This document shows positions 35,650 to 44,736 of a stretch of 64,000 nt of DNA, piece after piece. Origin of the DNA: Pseudorhodobacter wandonensis. Its GTDB lineage: Bacteria; Pseudomonadota; Alphaproteobacteria; Rhodobacterales; Rhodobacteraceae. Position numbers and translations under genes: made by a program. The notes beneath the pieces are model-generated. The model did not search any database. It saw only the letters and a list, made by a program, of their open reading frames with translations, and was not told where the DNA came from. Numbering within the stretch: the first letter of the stretch is position 1; each line of letters opens with the position of its first letter. The stretch is from NCBI RefSeq assembly GCF_001202035.1, contig NZ_LGHT01000026.1:248001-312000 (forward strand), in the 5' to 3' direction.

Positions 35650-38106
35650 GTGAAAACCGCTGCTCAACCCCTTCCCATTGACGAGGCATTGCCCCGTCTG
35701 ATCGCCGCCCTGACTGCGCGCGGCATGGCGGTGCTGCAGGCGCCCCCCGGCGCGGGCAAAACCACCCGCGTGCCTTTGGCGATGCTGGATGCAGGGCTTT
35801 GCAATGGCCGGATTTTGATGCTGGAACCCCGCCGTCTTGCCGCGCGCTCCTCGGCTGAACGTATGGCCGAGACGCTGGGCGAACCGGTGGGCCAAACCGT
35901 GGGCTACCGCGTGCGCGGCGAGTCCAAAGTCAGCCGCAGCACGCGGATCGAAGTCGTGACCGAAGGCATCCTGACCCGCATGATCCAGTCTGATCCCGCC
36001 CTCGACGGTATCGGCGCCGTGATCTTTGACGAGTTTCACGAACGCAGCCTGAACGCCGATCTTGGCCTTGCCTTGACGTTGGAACTACGCGGCGCCTTGC
36101 GCGATGACCTCATCTTGTTGGTGATGTCAGCCACGCTTGATGCCGCCCCCGTCGCCGCCTTGATGGGCGATGCGCCACTCATCACGTCTGAGGGCCGCGC
36201 CTTTCCTGTTGAAACCCGCTGGCTTTCGCACCCCCTGCCCCCTCGCGCCCGGCTGGAAACGGAAACCGCCGCGCTGATCCTGCAGGCTTTGGATGAATGC
36301 CCCGAAGGCGGCTTGCTTGCCTTTCTGCCCGGCGAAGGCGAAATTCGCCGCGTCGAGGCCGCGTTAAAAGGTCGCCTGCCTGATGGCTGCACGCTCCGCC
36401 CACTGTTCGGCAATATGTCATTTGCCGATCAGCGCCTTGCCCTCGCCCCGCAATCTACGGGCCGCAAAATCGTGCTGGCCACTGCCATTGCCGAAACCTC
36501 GTTAACGCTGCCCGACATTCGGGTGGTCGTCGATGCCGGCCGCTCGCGTCGCGCTCGGTTTGACCCCAATTCCGGCATGTCGCGGCTGGTGACAGAACGC
36601 GTCTCAAAGGCCGAGGCCGAACAACGCCGAGGCCGCGCTGGCCGTGTCGCCCCCGGCACCTGCTACCGCCTGTGGACACGCGGCGAAGAAGGCGGCATGG
36701 CCCCCTTCCCCCCCGCAGAAATCGAGGCCGCCGACCTGACCCCGCTGGCGCTGGAACTGGCGCTTTGGGGCAGCGCCGAAGGGCTTTCCTTTCTGACGCC
36801 CCCCAATCCGGGCGTCATGGCCGAGGCCCACGCGCTGCTGACAGCCCTTGGCGCGCTGCACAACGGCCGCATCACCGACCATGGCCGCGCCTTGACTGCA
36901 CTGCCCTTGCACCCCCGCCTCGGGCATATGCTGCAAACCGCAGGGGCCGGACCCGATGCCGCCACATTGGCCGCGCTTTTGGCCGAGCGCGACCCCGTTC
37001 GTGGCGCCCCGCCTGATCTGGCCTTGCGCCTTGCCGCCATCGCCAACCCGCGCCGGTTCGAAGAAACCCACCCCTATGCCGCCGATCGCGGCGTGATTGA
37101 ACGTATCAAATCCGAATCCAAACGACTTGCGCAATCCAACAGCCCCAGCGACCTTAGCCCCGGCCAGCTTGCCGCGCTTGCCTACCCCGATCGTATCGGG
37201 CAACGCCGCAAAGGCGATGCGCCGCGCTACATCCTATCTGGCGGCAAAGGCGCTGTGATGGAGGCAGGCACCCCCCTTGCTGCCCACCGCCTGATTGTCG
37301 CCACCGACCTTGACGGCGACACGCGTGAGGCCAAAATCCGCCAAGCTGCCCCGCTGCATGATGCCGATCTGCGTGCCCTGTTCGCGGGGCAGATTGCCTG
37401 GGTCGATGTCTGCGAATGGTCGCGCCGCGACGGCAAAATTACCGCCCGCAAACAAGAACGCTTTGGTGCGCTGGTGCTGGATGACCGCGCCTGGCCCGAT
37501 GCCCCGCCCGAGGCAATGGCCGTCGCGGCCTTTGACGGGCTGCGCGCAATCGGCCTACCATGGACACCCGCCGCCCAACGCCTGCGCGCCCGTGTCAACC
37601 TGTGCCGCGCCGATGGGTCGGACCTGCCCGACCTGTCAGATGCCGCTTTGCTGCAAAGCGCCGATTGGCTGCTGCCCTATCTGACCAATTGCCGCACCGA
37701 GGGCCAGCTGCGAAATCTTGACCTGACCGAACCCTTGCGCGCCTATATCGGCTGGGACGCGATGCAACTGCTTGACCGGCTAACGCCATCGCATTTTGAA
37801 ACGCCCTTGGGCCGCCGCATCCCGATTGATTACGATGGCGAGGCACCGGGGATAGAACTGCGCCTGCAAGAAATGTTTGGCGTCACCACCCACCCCTGCG
37901 TCGGCCCAAAGGCACTGCCACTGCGAATAACCCTGCTGTCGCCAGCCAGCAAACCGGTGCAAGTGACGATGGATTTACCGGGGTTCTGGACCAACTCCTA
38001 CGCCGATGTGCGCAAAGATATGCGCGGCCGATACCCGCGCCACCCTTGGCCCGAAGACCCGCGCGAGGCTGACCCGACACTGCGAGCCAAACCGCGCGGA
38101 ACCTGA
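35650..38106 (+). CDS. hrpB: ATP-dependent helicase HrpB
   Basis: This 818-residue DEAH-box helicase of the HrpB family has motif I PPGAGKTTRVPL (about 33-44), motif II FDEFHERS (DExH), motif III SATLDA, motif VI QRRGRAGRVAPG and a C-terminal HrpB extension. The RNA substrate is unknown. The start is GTG 35650, with AAGGG just upstream overlapping the preceding stop. Length is normal. Confidence 0.92.
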   Translation: MKTAAQPLPIDEALPRLIAALTARGMAVLQAPPGAGKTTRVPLAMLDAGLCNGRILMLEPRRLAARSSAERMAETLGEPVGQTVGYRVRGESKVSRSTRIEVVTEGILTRMIQSDPALDGIGAVIFDEFHERSLNADLGLALTLELRGALRDDLILLVMSATLDAAPVAALMGDAPLITSEGRAFPVETRWLSHPLPPRARLETETAALILQALDECPEGGLLAFLPGEGEIRRVEAALKGRLPDGCTLRPLFGNMSFADQRLALAPQSTGRKIVLATAIAETSLTLPDIRVVVDAGRSRRARFDPNSGMSRLVTERVSKAEAEQRRGRAGRVAPGTCYRLWTRGEEGGMAPFPPAEIEAADLTPLALELALWGSAEGLSFLTPPNPGVMAEAHALLTALGALHNGRITDHGRALTALPLHPRLGHMLQTAGAGPDAATLAALLAERDPVRGAPPDLALRLAAIANPRRFEETHPYAADRGVIERIKSESKRLAQSNSPSDLSPGQLAALAYPDRIGQRRKGDAPRYILSGGKGAVMEAGTPLAAHRLIVATDLDGDTREAKIRQAAPLHDADLRALFAGQIAWVDVCEWSRRDGKITARKQERFGALVLDDRAWPDAPPEAMAVAAFDGLRAIGLPWTPAAQRLRARVNLCRADGSDLPDLSDAALLQSADWLLPYLTNCRTEGQLRNLDLTEPLRAYIGWDAMQLLDRLTPSHFETPLGRRIPIDYDGEAPGIELRLQEMFGVTTHPCVGPKALPLRITLLSPASKPVQVTMDLPGFWTNSYADVRKDMRGRYPRHPWPEDPREADPTLRAKPRGT

Positions 38107-38138
38107 AGTACCGCCCGCAAAGCCCATAGACCACGGCT

Positions 38139-39389
38139 TTAGGCTACTCTAATTCCCAATTCACATCGATCGGCTGGCCGCAGGATACGATGCTGCGCAA
38201 TTCGGCGCCCTACCCAAGTCTTGGCCTCATGCGGCTGCAACACCCGCCGCGTCGCGGGTATGGTGCCAAACGGGCCAAGCCCCTGCACCGCCGCCCCGTA
38301 ACGCCCGCTCGCAACCTCTGGGTGGCGCAAGGTTTCGGCTTCGGTTCCCTCGGCAATGACAATCTGATGCTGGTCCAGCAGCATGTGGTAATATCTGACC
38401 TTGCCAACACCCACCGCCCGAAACACGCCGGGCAACCCCAGCAAGTGCTGGGCCGCAACCAAAACCTCGGCCTCACCGAACAGAATTTGACAATCCAGCC
38501 CCGACAGCATCAACAAATGCTGGTCCGAGATCCAGAGGTCGCGGTCATTGTTCAAAACGCCTGCCGAAATGCACAGGGGCAAGGCCTGATCTTGCGCGAC
38601 AACCGCCCCGCCCCCAACCCACAACAGGCGCTGCGGGCCGTCATCAAGCGTATCAACCCAATCACCCGCACAGAGCGCATCAATCGCGCGCGGGCCGTCT
38701 GGCGTGGCAATCATCGTACCCGCGACAAAGCTACCCGGCTTGTCATTCAAACACCGCGTAGACCAAACCCCTTTTGCCTGATCTGCATTGAAACGGGTCT
38801 TGGGCAGCGCCAAAATGGCAGGCACATCGCCCGAAGCGTCGAGGAAGCAGGTTTTAGCATCTCCATCGGTCATGCCAATCTGGGCAACGCCTGCATGTCC
38901 CATGGCCCACTGCACTTTTTCATAAATGAATTCGGCCTCGAAATGGCCGCCCCCGGAATGCTCTAGCACCAATTGAAACGTATTGCTTTTGGCGCTGCCT
39001 GAATGGGCCTGCACATTCAGCCATGTAATGGTCACGCGGCCCTTTGCGGGGTCAATATCCCAATAGATATTGTTATTGCCACTTGCCGAACCAGAGCCAA
39101 GATCAAGTGGCGCATAAAACACCGCAATCGCAGGATAACCCAACCTGTCCAGTGCGGCAGGTTTATGGCCTCTGGCCGGCGCCGTAAAACTCACCAAGCC
39201 ATTGTTGTGAATGTATAGATGTTTGTAGTTCGCGCCAAAATAGCGGATGCCGCCTTGCCCGAAAACGGACGTTATATCCAGCCTGCAAGACCCGCCTTCG
39301 CCATAGCCTCCGGCTCCGTCTTGCAAAGCCAGAAAGCTTGCCTCGCCCACGCCCTGCGGGCCACCGAAACCGGTGTTGATCGTCGCCAT
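38139..39389 (-). CDS. NIDO-like plus Hint (hedgehog/intein) domain protein
   Basis: The protein has 416 residues. Residues 1-185 form a nidogen-like beta domain (IRYFGANYKHLYIHNNGLVSF, NTFQLVLE, AEFIYEKVQWAMG). Residues 218-400 form a Hint_2 domain, starting GSFVAGTMIATPDGPRAIDAL and including ISDQHLLML. The residue at the usual nucleophilic cysteine position is Ser220. Similar proteins are common, often in multiple copies, in roseobacters and may be surface or secreted autoprocessing proteins. There is no classical signal peptide, so a non-Sec route is possible. GAGG precedes the ATG. Confidence 0.75.
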   Translation of the reverse strand: MATINTGFGGPQGVGEASFLALQDGAGGYGEGGSCRLDITSVFGQGGIRYFGANYKHLYIHNNGLVSFTAPARGHKPAALDRLGYPAIAVFYAPLDLGSGSASGNNNIYWDIDPAKGRVTITWLNVQAHSGSAKSNTFQLVLEHSGGGHFEAEFIYEKVQWAMGHAGVAQIGMTDGDAKTCFLDASGDVPAILALPKTRFNADQAKGVWSTRCLNDKPGSFVAGTMIATPDGPRAIDALCAGDWVDTLDDGPQRLLWVGGGAVVAQDQALPLCISAGVLNNDRDLWISDQHLLMLSGLDCQILFGEAEVLVAAQHLLGLPGVFRAVGVGKVRYYHMLLDQHQIVIAEGTEAETLRHPEVASGRYGAAVQGLGPFGTIPATRRVLQPHEAKTWVGRRIAQHRILRPADRCELGIRVA

Positions 39390-39570
39390 TCTGGCCTCAC
39401 ATGTCTTAGACTGCTCTGGCCCTATTTTTGATGGGCCTTACGGCCTGACTGATTGGGAAATGTGGCAATTCCATGGTGCCGGAAACAATCAGCGCCACAA
39501 TTCTGCCTTAATTGGACGCAAACCGGCAAGACTGTGCATTATTGCAACGCAGTGTGGCGGCACGGTAACG

Positions 39571-40128
39571 CTAACCAGCCGCCAGAACCTCCGTCATTGC
39601 CGTTACAGAAACAATTGTCGCAAATTCGGACAAGGTGCCAAGCGTGACTGACAGCACGGTTTCCGGCCCATGCACGGCACCATCCGGACCGGTCACGCCA
39701 AACCCGAACACGGCCTCTTGCACCACGACGACAGAAAACCCCAAGTCAGCGGCCATGCGCACCGTGCTTGCCACACAGTAATTCACTGCCGCACCAATGA
39801 TCACCAGCCGCGTCAGGCCGGCGCCTTGCAAATGCCCCGCAAGCCCGGTTCCCGCAAAGGCCGATGAGCCCTGTTTTACAAAGACCGCTTCGCCCGGCAA
39901 ATTCTGCGCACAGGGCATCACCTCGCCGCCCGGCGTGCCCAACCGAAAACCCGATTTCGGGTTTGGGTCATCATGGTGGATATGCAATATCGGCAGCCCC
40001 CTGGCCCGAAATGCGGCTATCACCTTGGCAATAGCGGTTTCGGCATCGGGGTTAGAGCGCGGAATGCCCGCCGCCGTCCGACGGGCAAACTCCATCTGGC
40101 AATCAATCACCAACAGCGCGGTGGTCAA
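39571..40128 (-). CDS. Isochorismatase-fold cysteine hydrolase
   Basis: This 185-residue enzyme of the isochorismatase/nicotinamidase superfamily has the catalytic triad Asp9 (LLVIDCQ), Lys85 (FVKQGSSAF) and Cys118 (NYCVAST). Family members hydrolyse amides, nicotinamide or isochorismate; the substrate is not predictable here. The start appears to be TTG 40128, because an in-frame TAA lies two codons before it and the catalytic Asp9 requires a start this early. It begins three bases after the argF stop, so it is probably co-transcribed with argD-argF. Confidence 0.78.
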   Translation of the reverse strand: MTTALLVIDCQMEFARRTAAGIPRSNPDAETAIAKVIAAFRARGLPILHIHHDDPNPKSGFRLGTPGGEVMPCAQNLPGEAVFVKQGSSAFAGTGLAGHLQGAGLTRLVIIGAAVNYCVASTVRMAADLGFSVVVVQEAVFGFGVTGPDGAVHGPETVLSVTLGTLSEFATIVSVTAMTEVLAAG

Positions 40129-40131
40129 GGC

Positions 40132-41058
40132 TTAGACCCCAAGACACCAGCGCATCACCGCCTTTTGCGCGTGAAGCCGATTTTCGGCCTCGTCAAAAAT
40201 AACCGAATGCGGGCCGTCCATCACGGCACTTGTCGCCTCATCATTGCGGTGGGCGGGCAAGCAATGCATGAACAAGGCATCAGGCTTGGCCATCGCCATC
40301 AGACGTTCATTCACCTGATAGCCGCGCAACTGGTTATGGCGGCGCTCTTTGGCAGATTCGGGGTCGTGCATCGACACCCAAGTGTCTGTGACGACCAGAT
40401 CTGCGCCCGCAACCGCCTTGGCCGGATCACGCTCGACCGCCACATTCACCCCTTTGGAACGCGCGAAATCGAGCCAGACAGCTTCGGGATCCAGCGTGTC
40501 AGGGCCGGTAAAGGTGAAGTCAAAACCGAACTGGCCGGCCGCGTGCAGAAAGCTGGCGGCAACATTGTTGCCATCGCCACACCAGACCACCTTTTTACCC
40601 GCAATCGGGCCACGCTTTTCCTCATAGGTCATGACATCGGCCATGATCTGGCAGGGATGGGTGCGGTTGGTCAGGCCGTTGATGACTGGCACCGTGGCAT
40701 GCTCGGCCATCTCTTGCAGGGTGGCCTCTTCAAAGGTGCGGATCATGATCAGATCGACATAGCGTGACAAAACGCGTGCGGTATCGGCAATGGTTTCGCC
40801 ATGCCCCAGCTGCATTTCCTTGCCCGAAAGCACCATCGTCTGGCCGCCCAACTGGCGCACGCCCACGTCAAACGACACCCGTGTCCGGGTCGAGGGCTTT
40901 TCAAAGATCAGCGCAACCATTTGGCCGGCCAACGGCTGATCATCATCAGGGGTGCCTTTGGGGCGGCCGTCGCGCGCGGATTTCATGGCATGCGCAAGGT
41001 CGATCATGCCCCGCAAATCGGCGGCGTCGGTGGTGTGGATATCAAGAAAATGCTTCAT
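40132..41058 (-). CDS. argF: Ornithine carbamoyltransferase
   Basis: This 308-residue enzyme makes citrulline from ornithine and carbamoyl phosphate. [10 protein letters not shown] is the carbamoyl-phosphate site, [11 protein letters not shown] and the DTWVSM segment are typical, and [12 protein letters not shown] is the ornithine-site HCLP motif. ATG 41058 ([11 protein letters not shown]) is chosen; a frame extending to 41205 runs through the repeat element. It follows argD with a 76-bp gap containing that element. Confidence 0.94.
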   Translation of the reverse strand: MKHFLDIHTTDAADLRGMIDLAHAMKSARDGRPKGTPDDDQPLAGQMVALIFEKPSTRTRVSFDVGVRQLGGQTMVLSGKEMQLGHGETIADTARVLSRYVDLIMIRTFEEATLQEMAEHATVPVINGLTNRTHPCQIMADVMTYEEKRGPIAGKKVVWCGDGNNVAASFLHAAGQFGFDFTFTGPDTLDPEAVWLDFARSKGVNVAVERDPAKAVAGADLVVTDTWVSMHDPESAKERRHNQLRGYQVNERLMAMAKPDALFMHCLPAHRNDEATSAVMDGPHSVIFDEAENRLHAQKAVMRWCLGV

Positions 41059-41080
41059 GGTTTTGCTTTCTGGCAAGGCG

Positions 41081-41131
41081 CCGGGGGGCCAGCCCCCCGG
41101 ACCCCCCGGGATATTTGGACCGAAAAGAAAG
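41081..41131 (+). repeat. Dispersed hairpin/GGATATTT element, copy C
   Basis: CCGGGGGGC-ca-GCCCCCCGG (41081-41100), a C-run, then CGGGATATTTGGACCGAAAA and GAAAG to 41131. It has the same architecture as copies A and B. It lies between argD and argF, oriented opposite to both genes. Confidence 0.65.
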
Positions 41132-41134
41132 GGA

Positions 41135-42316
41135 TTAGTGACTTGTGCTTTCGACGGCGGTGGCAGCTTTATCAAGGCGCGACAGGGCCTCGGCGATATC
41201 GGCATCTGGGATGTTAAGGGCTGGCAAAAGCCGGATCACATTGTCGGCCGCCGGAACCGTGAGCAGGTGTTCTGCGTAGTTGGCCTTGACCACGTCGGTA
41301 TTGGTGGCTTTGCATTTCAGGCCCAGAATAAGGCCCGCACCGCGAACGCCCTCAAACACATCGGGGTGGCTGGCGACAAGGCCTTCGAGCCCTTGGCGGA
41401 ACAGGGCTGATTTGCGGTTTACCTCGGCCAGAAACGCCGGATCCGAGATGATCTGCATAACCTTTGCGCCAACCGCACAGCCCAGAGGGTTACCGCCATA
41501 GGTGGAACCATGCGTACCTGCAACCATACCCGAGGCCGCATTTTCCGTGGCCAGCACTGCCCCAAGCGGGAAGCCGCCCCCGATACCTTTGGCAACCATC
41601 ATGATGTCAGGCGTGACCCCTGCCCATTCATGTGCGAACAGCTTGCCTGACCGGCCAATGCCGCACTGGACCTCATCCAAAATCATCAGCGCGCCGGTTT
41701 CATCGCACAGATCCCGCAGCCCTTTCAGGCAGGCATCGGGCAGCACGCGAATGCCGCCTTCGCCTTGGATCGGTTCAACCATCACAGCTGCCGTCTTATT
41801 GGTGATCGCCGCGCGCAATGCCTCATGATCACCAAAAGGCAGGGTTTTGAAGCCGGGCATCAAGGGGCCAAAACCTTTGGTCATCTTTTCCGAGCCTGCG
41901 GCGGCAATTGCGCCGGTGGACCGGCCGTGGAATGCGCCGTCAAAGGTCAGGATCTCGGTCCGGTCAGGCTCATTCTTTTCATACCAGTATTTGCGCGCCA
42001 TTTTAATGGCCAGCTCTGCCGCCTCGGTGCCCGAGTTGGTGAAAAACACCGTATCGGCAAAGGTTTGATCAACCAGCATATCCGCCAATTCCTGCTGCTG
42101 CGGAATTTGATAAAGGTTGGAGACATGCCACAACTGCCCTGCCTGCGCGGTCAGGGCCGCCACCAATTCAGGGTTGGCATGGCCCAATGCGTTCACCGCA
42201 ATGCCAGCACCCAGATCAAGATAGCGTTGGCCCGAAACAGTCGTCAGCCAAGAGCCTTCGCCCTTTGCAAAGGCCAGCGGGGCGCGATTATAGGTCGGCA
42301 ATACAGAAGGGATCAT
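41135..42316 (-). CDS. argD: Acetylornithine aminotransferase
   Basis: This 393-residue class III PLP aminotransferase converts N-acetylglutamate semialdehyde to N-acetylornithine (and may act in lysine biosynthesis). [18 protein letters not shown] and [17 protein letters not shown] are typical, and the PLP lysine is in [20 protein letters not shown] five bases upstream supports ATG 42316. It is first gene of an argD-argF-hydrolase unit, divergent from gcrA. Confidence 0.92.
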   Translation of the reverse strand: MIPSVLPTYNRAPLAFAKGEGSWLTTVSGQRYLDLGAGIAVNALGHANPELVAALTAQAGQLWHVSNLYQIPQQQELADMLVDQTFADTVFFTNSGTEAAELAIKMARKYWYEKNEPDRTEILTFDGAFHGRSTGAIAAAGSEKMTKGFGPLMPGFKTLPFGDHEALRAAITNKTAAVMVEPIQGEGGIRVLPDACLKGLRDLCDETGALMILDEVQCGIGRSGKLFAHEWAGVTPDIMMVAKGIGGGFPLGAVLATENAASGMVAGTHGSTYGGNPLGCAVGAKVMQIISDPAFLAEVNRKSALFRQGLEGLVASHPDVFEGVRGAGLILGLKCKATNTDVVKANYAEHLLTVPAADNVIRLLPALNIPDADIAEALSRLDKAATAVESTSH

Positions 42317-42650
42317 TTCACGGTCCTTTTATACAAGGCCTAGCCGTGCCAAAGGCAAACGACCAAGTCAACGGATATATGAGAGAGGGCGGGTGCCAAA
42401 AAGGCAAGGGTGATCGGCCGAAAACGCGTGAATTAGCGTCGGCGTCGGGGCAGCTGGATATGACGAACCTGTGCGATCATGCGGCTTTGCTAGGCCAAAG
42501 CGCCACGCCTGTAAAGCCGGATTTTACAGAGGCACTATCAGACCCTTGTATCTAAAGCCTTGGGGTAGTAAATACATCTGTCACAGCTAAACGGGCGATA
42601 CAGCGCCCCCTACGGGCAACCGTGGGCCGCCCATAACACCGGAGATCGGC
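42317..42650. promoter_or_regulatory. argD-gcrA divergent promoter region
   Basis: This 334-bp gap contains no supported gene. A palindrome CTGTAAA-N7-TTTACAG (42509-42515, 42523-42529) lies about 120 bases before gcrA. A TTGTAT, 17 bases, TAGTAAAT arrangement at about 42545-42575 could be the gcrA promoter. I saw no GANTC site close to the gcrA start. Confidence 0.45.
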
Positions 42651-43265
42651 ATGTCCTGGACAGATGAGCGTGTTGAAACGCTTAAGAAAATGTGGGCTGA
42701 GGGCCAGAGCGCCAGCCAGATCGCCAAGGAACTTGGCGGCGTTACCCGTAATGCCGTGATCGGCAAAGTGCATCGCCTTGGATTGTCCAACCGCACCAGT
42801 GGCACAGCGGGCAAAGAAGAAGCCGAGGCACCCGTTGCCCCAAAGGTCGAACCCGCCGCTCGGGCCGCCGAGGCCCCCAGCGCTGCCGAGCCAAAGCCCG
42901 CCGCGCCGCCGCCACGTCCTTCGACGACAGCGATCAACCCAACCGTGGCGCAGGTCGTGAACAATGTCACCCCTTTGCCACTGCGTAAATCGATCGTGCC
43001 TGCAGGCCAGCCTTTGCCGCCACAGCCTTCGGCCAATGAAATCAGCCCGGAGGCGCTTGCCTCGGTCCGCGAAGTTGAAAAACACGCCAAGAAAATCAGC
43101 CTGATGGAATTGACCGAGCGGACCTGCAAATGGCCAATCGGCGACCCCGCGACCGAAGAATTCTGGTTCTGCGGCTTGCCTTCAACGGCTGGCAAACCCT
43201 ATTGTGAGGCGCATGTGGGCGTGGCGTTTCAGCCGATGTCGGCGCGTCGTGATCGTCGCCGCTAA
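42651..43265 (+). CDS. gcrA: Cell-cycle regulator GcrA
   Basis: This 204-residue alphaproteobacterial regulator works with sigma-70 RNA polymerase at GANTC-methylated promoters. The N-terminal DNA-binding helix-turn-helix spans residues 1-50 (WTDERVETLKKMWAEGQSAS, then QIAKELGGVTRNAVIGKVHR). A proline/alanine-rich linker (about 60-120) and the C-terminal RNA-polymerase-binding segment with TCKWPIGDP and FCGLPSTAGKPYCEAH follow. GGAG lies seven bases before ATG. A terminator follows. Confidence 0.95.
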   Translation: MSWTDERVETLKKMWAEGQSASQIAKELGGVTRNAVIGKVHRLGLSNRTSGTAGKEEAEAPVAPKVEPAARAAEAPSAAEPKPAAPPPRPSTTAINPTVAQVVNNVTPLPLRKSIVPAGQPLPPQPSANEISPEALASVREVEKHAKKISLMELTERTCKWPIGDPATEEFWFCGLPSTAGKPYCEAHVGVAFQPMSARRDRRR

Positions 43266-43291
43266 GGGCGGCGCGAATAGAATACAGAATT

Positions 43292-43309
43292 GGCCGCCCT
43301 CGGGCGGCC
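43292..43309 (+). terminator. Terminator after gcrA
   Basis: GGCCGCC-ctcg-GGCGGCC (7-bp perfect stem) followed by TTATTCC lies 26 bases after the gcrA stop. It abuts the convergent ParA gene's stop. Confidence 0.65.
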
Positions 43310-43945
43310 TTATTCCTTTGCGGCCAGCAGCGAAAGCACTTCGGCGGCAAGGGCTGTCACCTCTGCCGAGGCTGCCGACTTTCCGGCCTCTTGCGCCGCG
43401 CGGCCCTGCCCCAAAGTTTCTGCATAAACAACACGTTGCCCAAGGCTTGTGGTGGCTACATCCGCAGAAATCTCGGCCGCCGCAGCGGCAACCTCATCGG
43501 CCAGACGTGTCCCGGACTTTACCCTGTTCAGCACAATAACACAGCGTTTCCCAACCCTGACCGCCAAATCCACCACGCCATCCGTCGCCCACAAATCGAC
43601 ATGCGATGACCCAACCGGAACGAGGATCAAATCTGCCTCGCGCAAGGCGGGTTTCAGGTCGCTGTCAACTTTCGGCGGCGTGTCGATAATCACGATGTCA
43701 TTGGTTTTGCCAAGCTTCTCGCACTCATAGCTTACGCCCCAGGCCGAGGACGTGCCAAATTCCAAATCCGGTTCCTCTAGCAGCTCGCGGCGGGCCATGA
43801 ACCAACGGCCAAGCGACCCCTGAGGGTCCGTATCCAAAATCGCGACCCGCATATCCTGCCGTGCGAATGCAATCGCGAGGTTGACCGCAAGCGTGGTTTT
43901 GCCTGCGCCGCCTTTTTGCTGGGCGATTGTGATGATGTGGGCCAT
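43310..43945 (-). CDS. ParA/MinD-type ATPase
   Basis: This 211-residue deviant-Walker ATPase has QQKGGAGKTTLAVNLA (about 7-22), DTDPQGSLGRW as A' motif and VIIDTPPKVD as Walker B. It is shorter than canonical ParA, with no N-terminal HTH. No parB or parS is nearby, so it is an orphan ParA. Such proteins position chromosomes, chemoreceptors or other cargo. ATG 43945 has GGGGGA upstream. Convergence with gcrA does not by itself imply shared function. Confidence 0.85.
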   Translation of the reverse strand: MAHIITIAQQKGGAGKTTLAVNLAIAFARQDMRVAILDTDPQGSLGRWFMARRELLEEPDLEFGTSSAWGVSYECEKLGKTNDIVIIDTPPKVDSDLKPALREADLILVPVGSSHVDLWATDGVVDLAVRVGKRCVIVLNRVKSGTRLADEVAAAAAEISADVATTSLGQRVVYAETLGQGRAAQEAGKSAASAEVTALAAEVLSLLAAKE

Positions 43946-44003
43946 ATGATTCCCCCTTTTCTGCACCGCAGCGTAGCACAGGGCGCGGGGAAATGCATGT
44001 GGC

Positions 44004-44300
44004 CTATTTACGCGGGCAGGAAACGCGCCCCCGCATCTCTCCGCTATCGCCTTGCAGGGTGGTTTCGGCCAGCCGGCACCCCGTAACCTCTTGAACCAAC
44101 GTAATCATCGTGGCGCGAATGGCCTGATGCTCGCCGCGTTTGGCATAGCCGAGGCGGATAATCTCGACTTGATTGCCTTTTTGAAAAACCGCGTAATGCC
44201 TGCCATCGCGGGTAACATCGCTGCGCACGGCCCCCCACATTGTGGGCGTCGGCTGGGCACCGCATGCTGCAAGTGAAAAGGCTAAAATCAGGGCTCTCAT
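44004..44300 (-). CDS. Small lipoprotein, hypothetical
   Basis: This 98-residue protein has a lipoprotein-type signal (ALILAFSLAACGAQP, lipobox SLAAC, Cys13) followed by a compact domain with two more cysteines (TGCRLAE, RVSCPRK) that could pair. The function is unknown. ATG 44300 lies 23 bases from a full CtrA box, which would place CtrA near its promoter. Confidence 0.7.
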   Translation of the reverse strand: MRALILAFSLAACGAQPTPTMWGAVRSDVTRDGRHYAVFQKGNQVEIIRLGYAKRGEHQAIRATMITLVQEVTGCRLAETTLQGDSGEMRGRVSCPRK

Positions 44301-44322
44301 ATCACCGATCTAGCACCACTTG

Positions 44323-44338
44323 GTTAACAGATCATTAA
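44323..44338 (-). promoter_or_regulatory. CtrA box
   Basis: Read on the minus strand this is TTAATGATCTGTTAACC, a match to the CtrA consensus TTAA-N7-TTAAC. It lies in the divergent gap between two small lipoprotein genes, 23 bases before the minus-strand start and 131 bases before the plus-strand start. Confidence 0.55.
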
Positions 44339-44469
44339 GCGACAAAGTGACCATCAGTTGGGACCACCCGCCAATGCACCAAACAGCGCGAAAATGCGCG
44401 CAGAAATCCCGTAGCGCCGACGTTGTCGAACATGGTAAGACATGGGGAACCAACTGAAAGGAAACCCTA

Positions 44470-44613
44470 ATGCGCAATCCAATGTTCGTTTTTGCCGCGC
44501 TCGCGCTGGTGCTGCTAACCGGCTGTGAAACCATGAAAGGCGTCGGCCGCGACGTAAAAACCACGGGCGAGGTCATCACCGACAGCTCGCGTCAGATACA
44601 AAAGAGCTTGTGA
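44470..44613 (+). CDS. Entericidin A/B-family small lipoprotein
   Basis: This 47-residue lipoprotein runs MRNPMFVFAALALVLLTGCE with lipobox LTGC (Cys19). The short mature part (TMKGVGRDVKTTGEVITDSS) matches the EcnA/EcnB pattern of G-x-G-x-D and helical KTTGEVI. Entericidins are small envelope lipoproteins linked to stress or programmed lysis. AAGGAAA precedes the ATG. It is near the CtrA box at 44323. Confidence 0.8.
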   Translation: MRNPMFVFAALALVLLTGCETMKGVGRDVKTTGEVITDSSRQIQKSL

Positions 44614-44686
44614 TTGGGCAGGCCAGCACTTTCCGCCGTGTTTCCCCAACACAGCCGAGATTGCGGCTTTCGCGACCCGACAAAGC

Positions 44687-44711
44687 GCCGCAGCCGTTGA
44701 ATGGCTGCGGC
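44687..44711. terminator. Hairpin between entericidin gene and lepA 3' end
   Basis: GCCGCAGCC (44687-44695) and GGCTGCGGC (44703-44711) form a perfect 9-bp stem with loop GTTGAAT. It lies 25 bases after the lepA stop in the minus direction and 73 bases after the entericidin stop. T-runs are weak on both sides. Confidence 0.5.
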
Positions 44712-44736
44712 AAAATCATCGGCGTATTGCCTGTCC

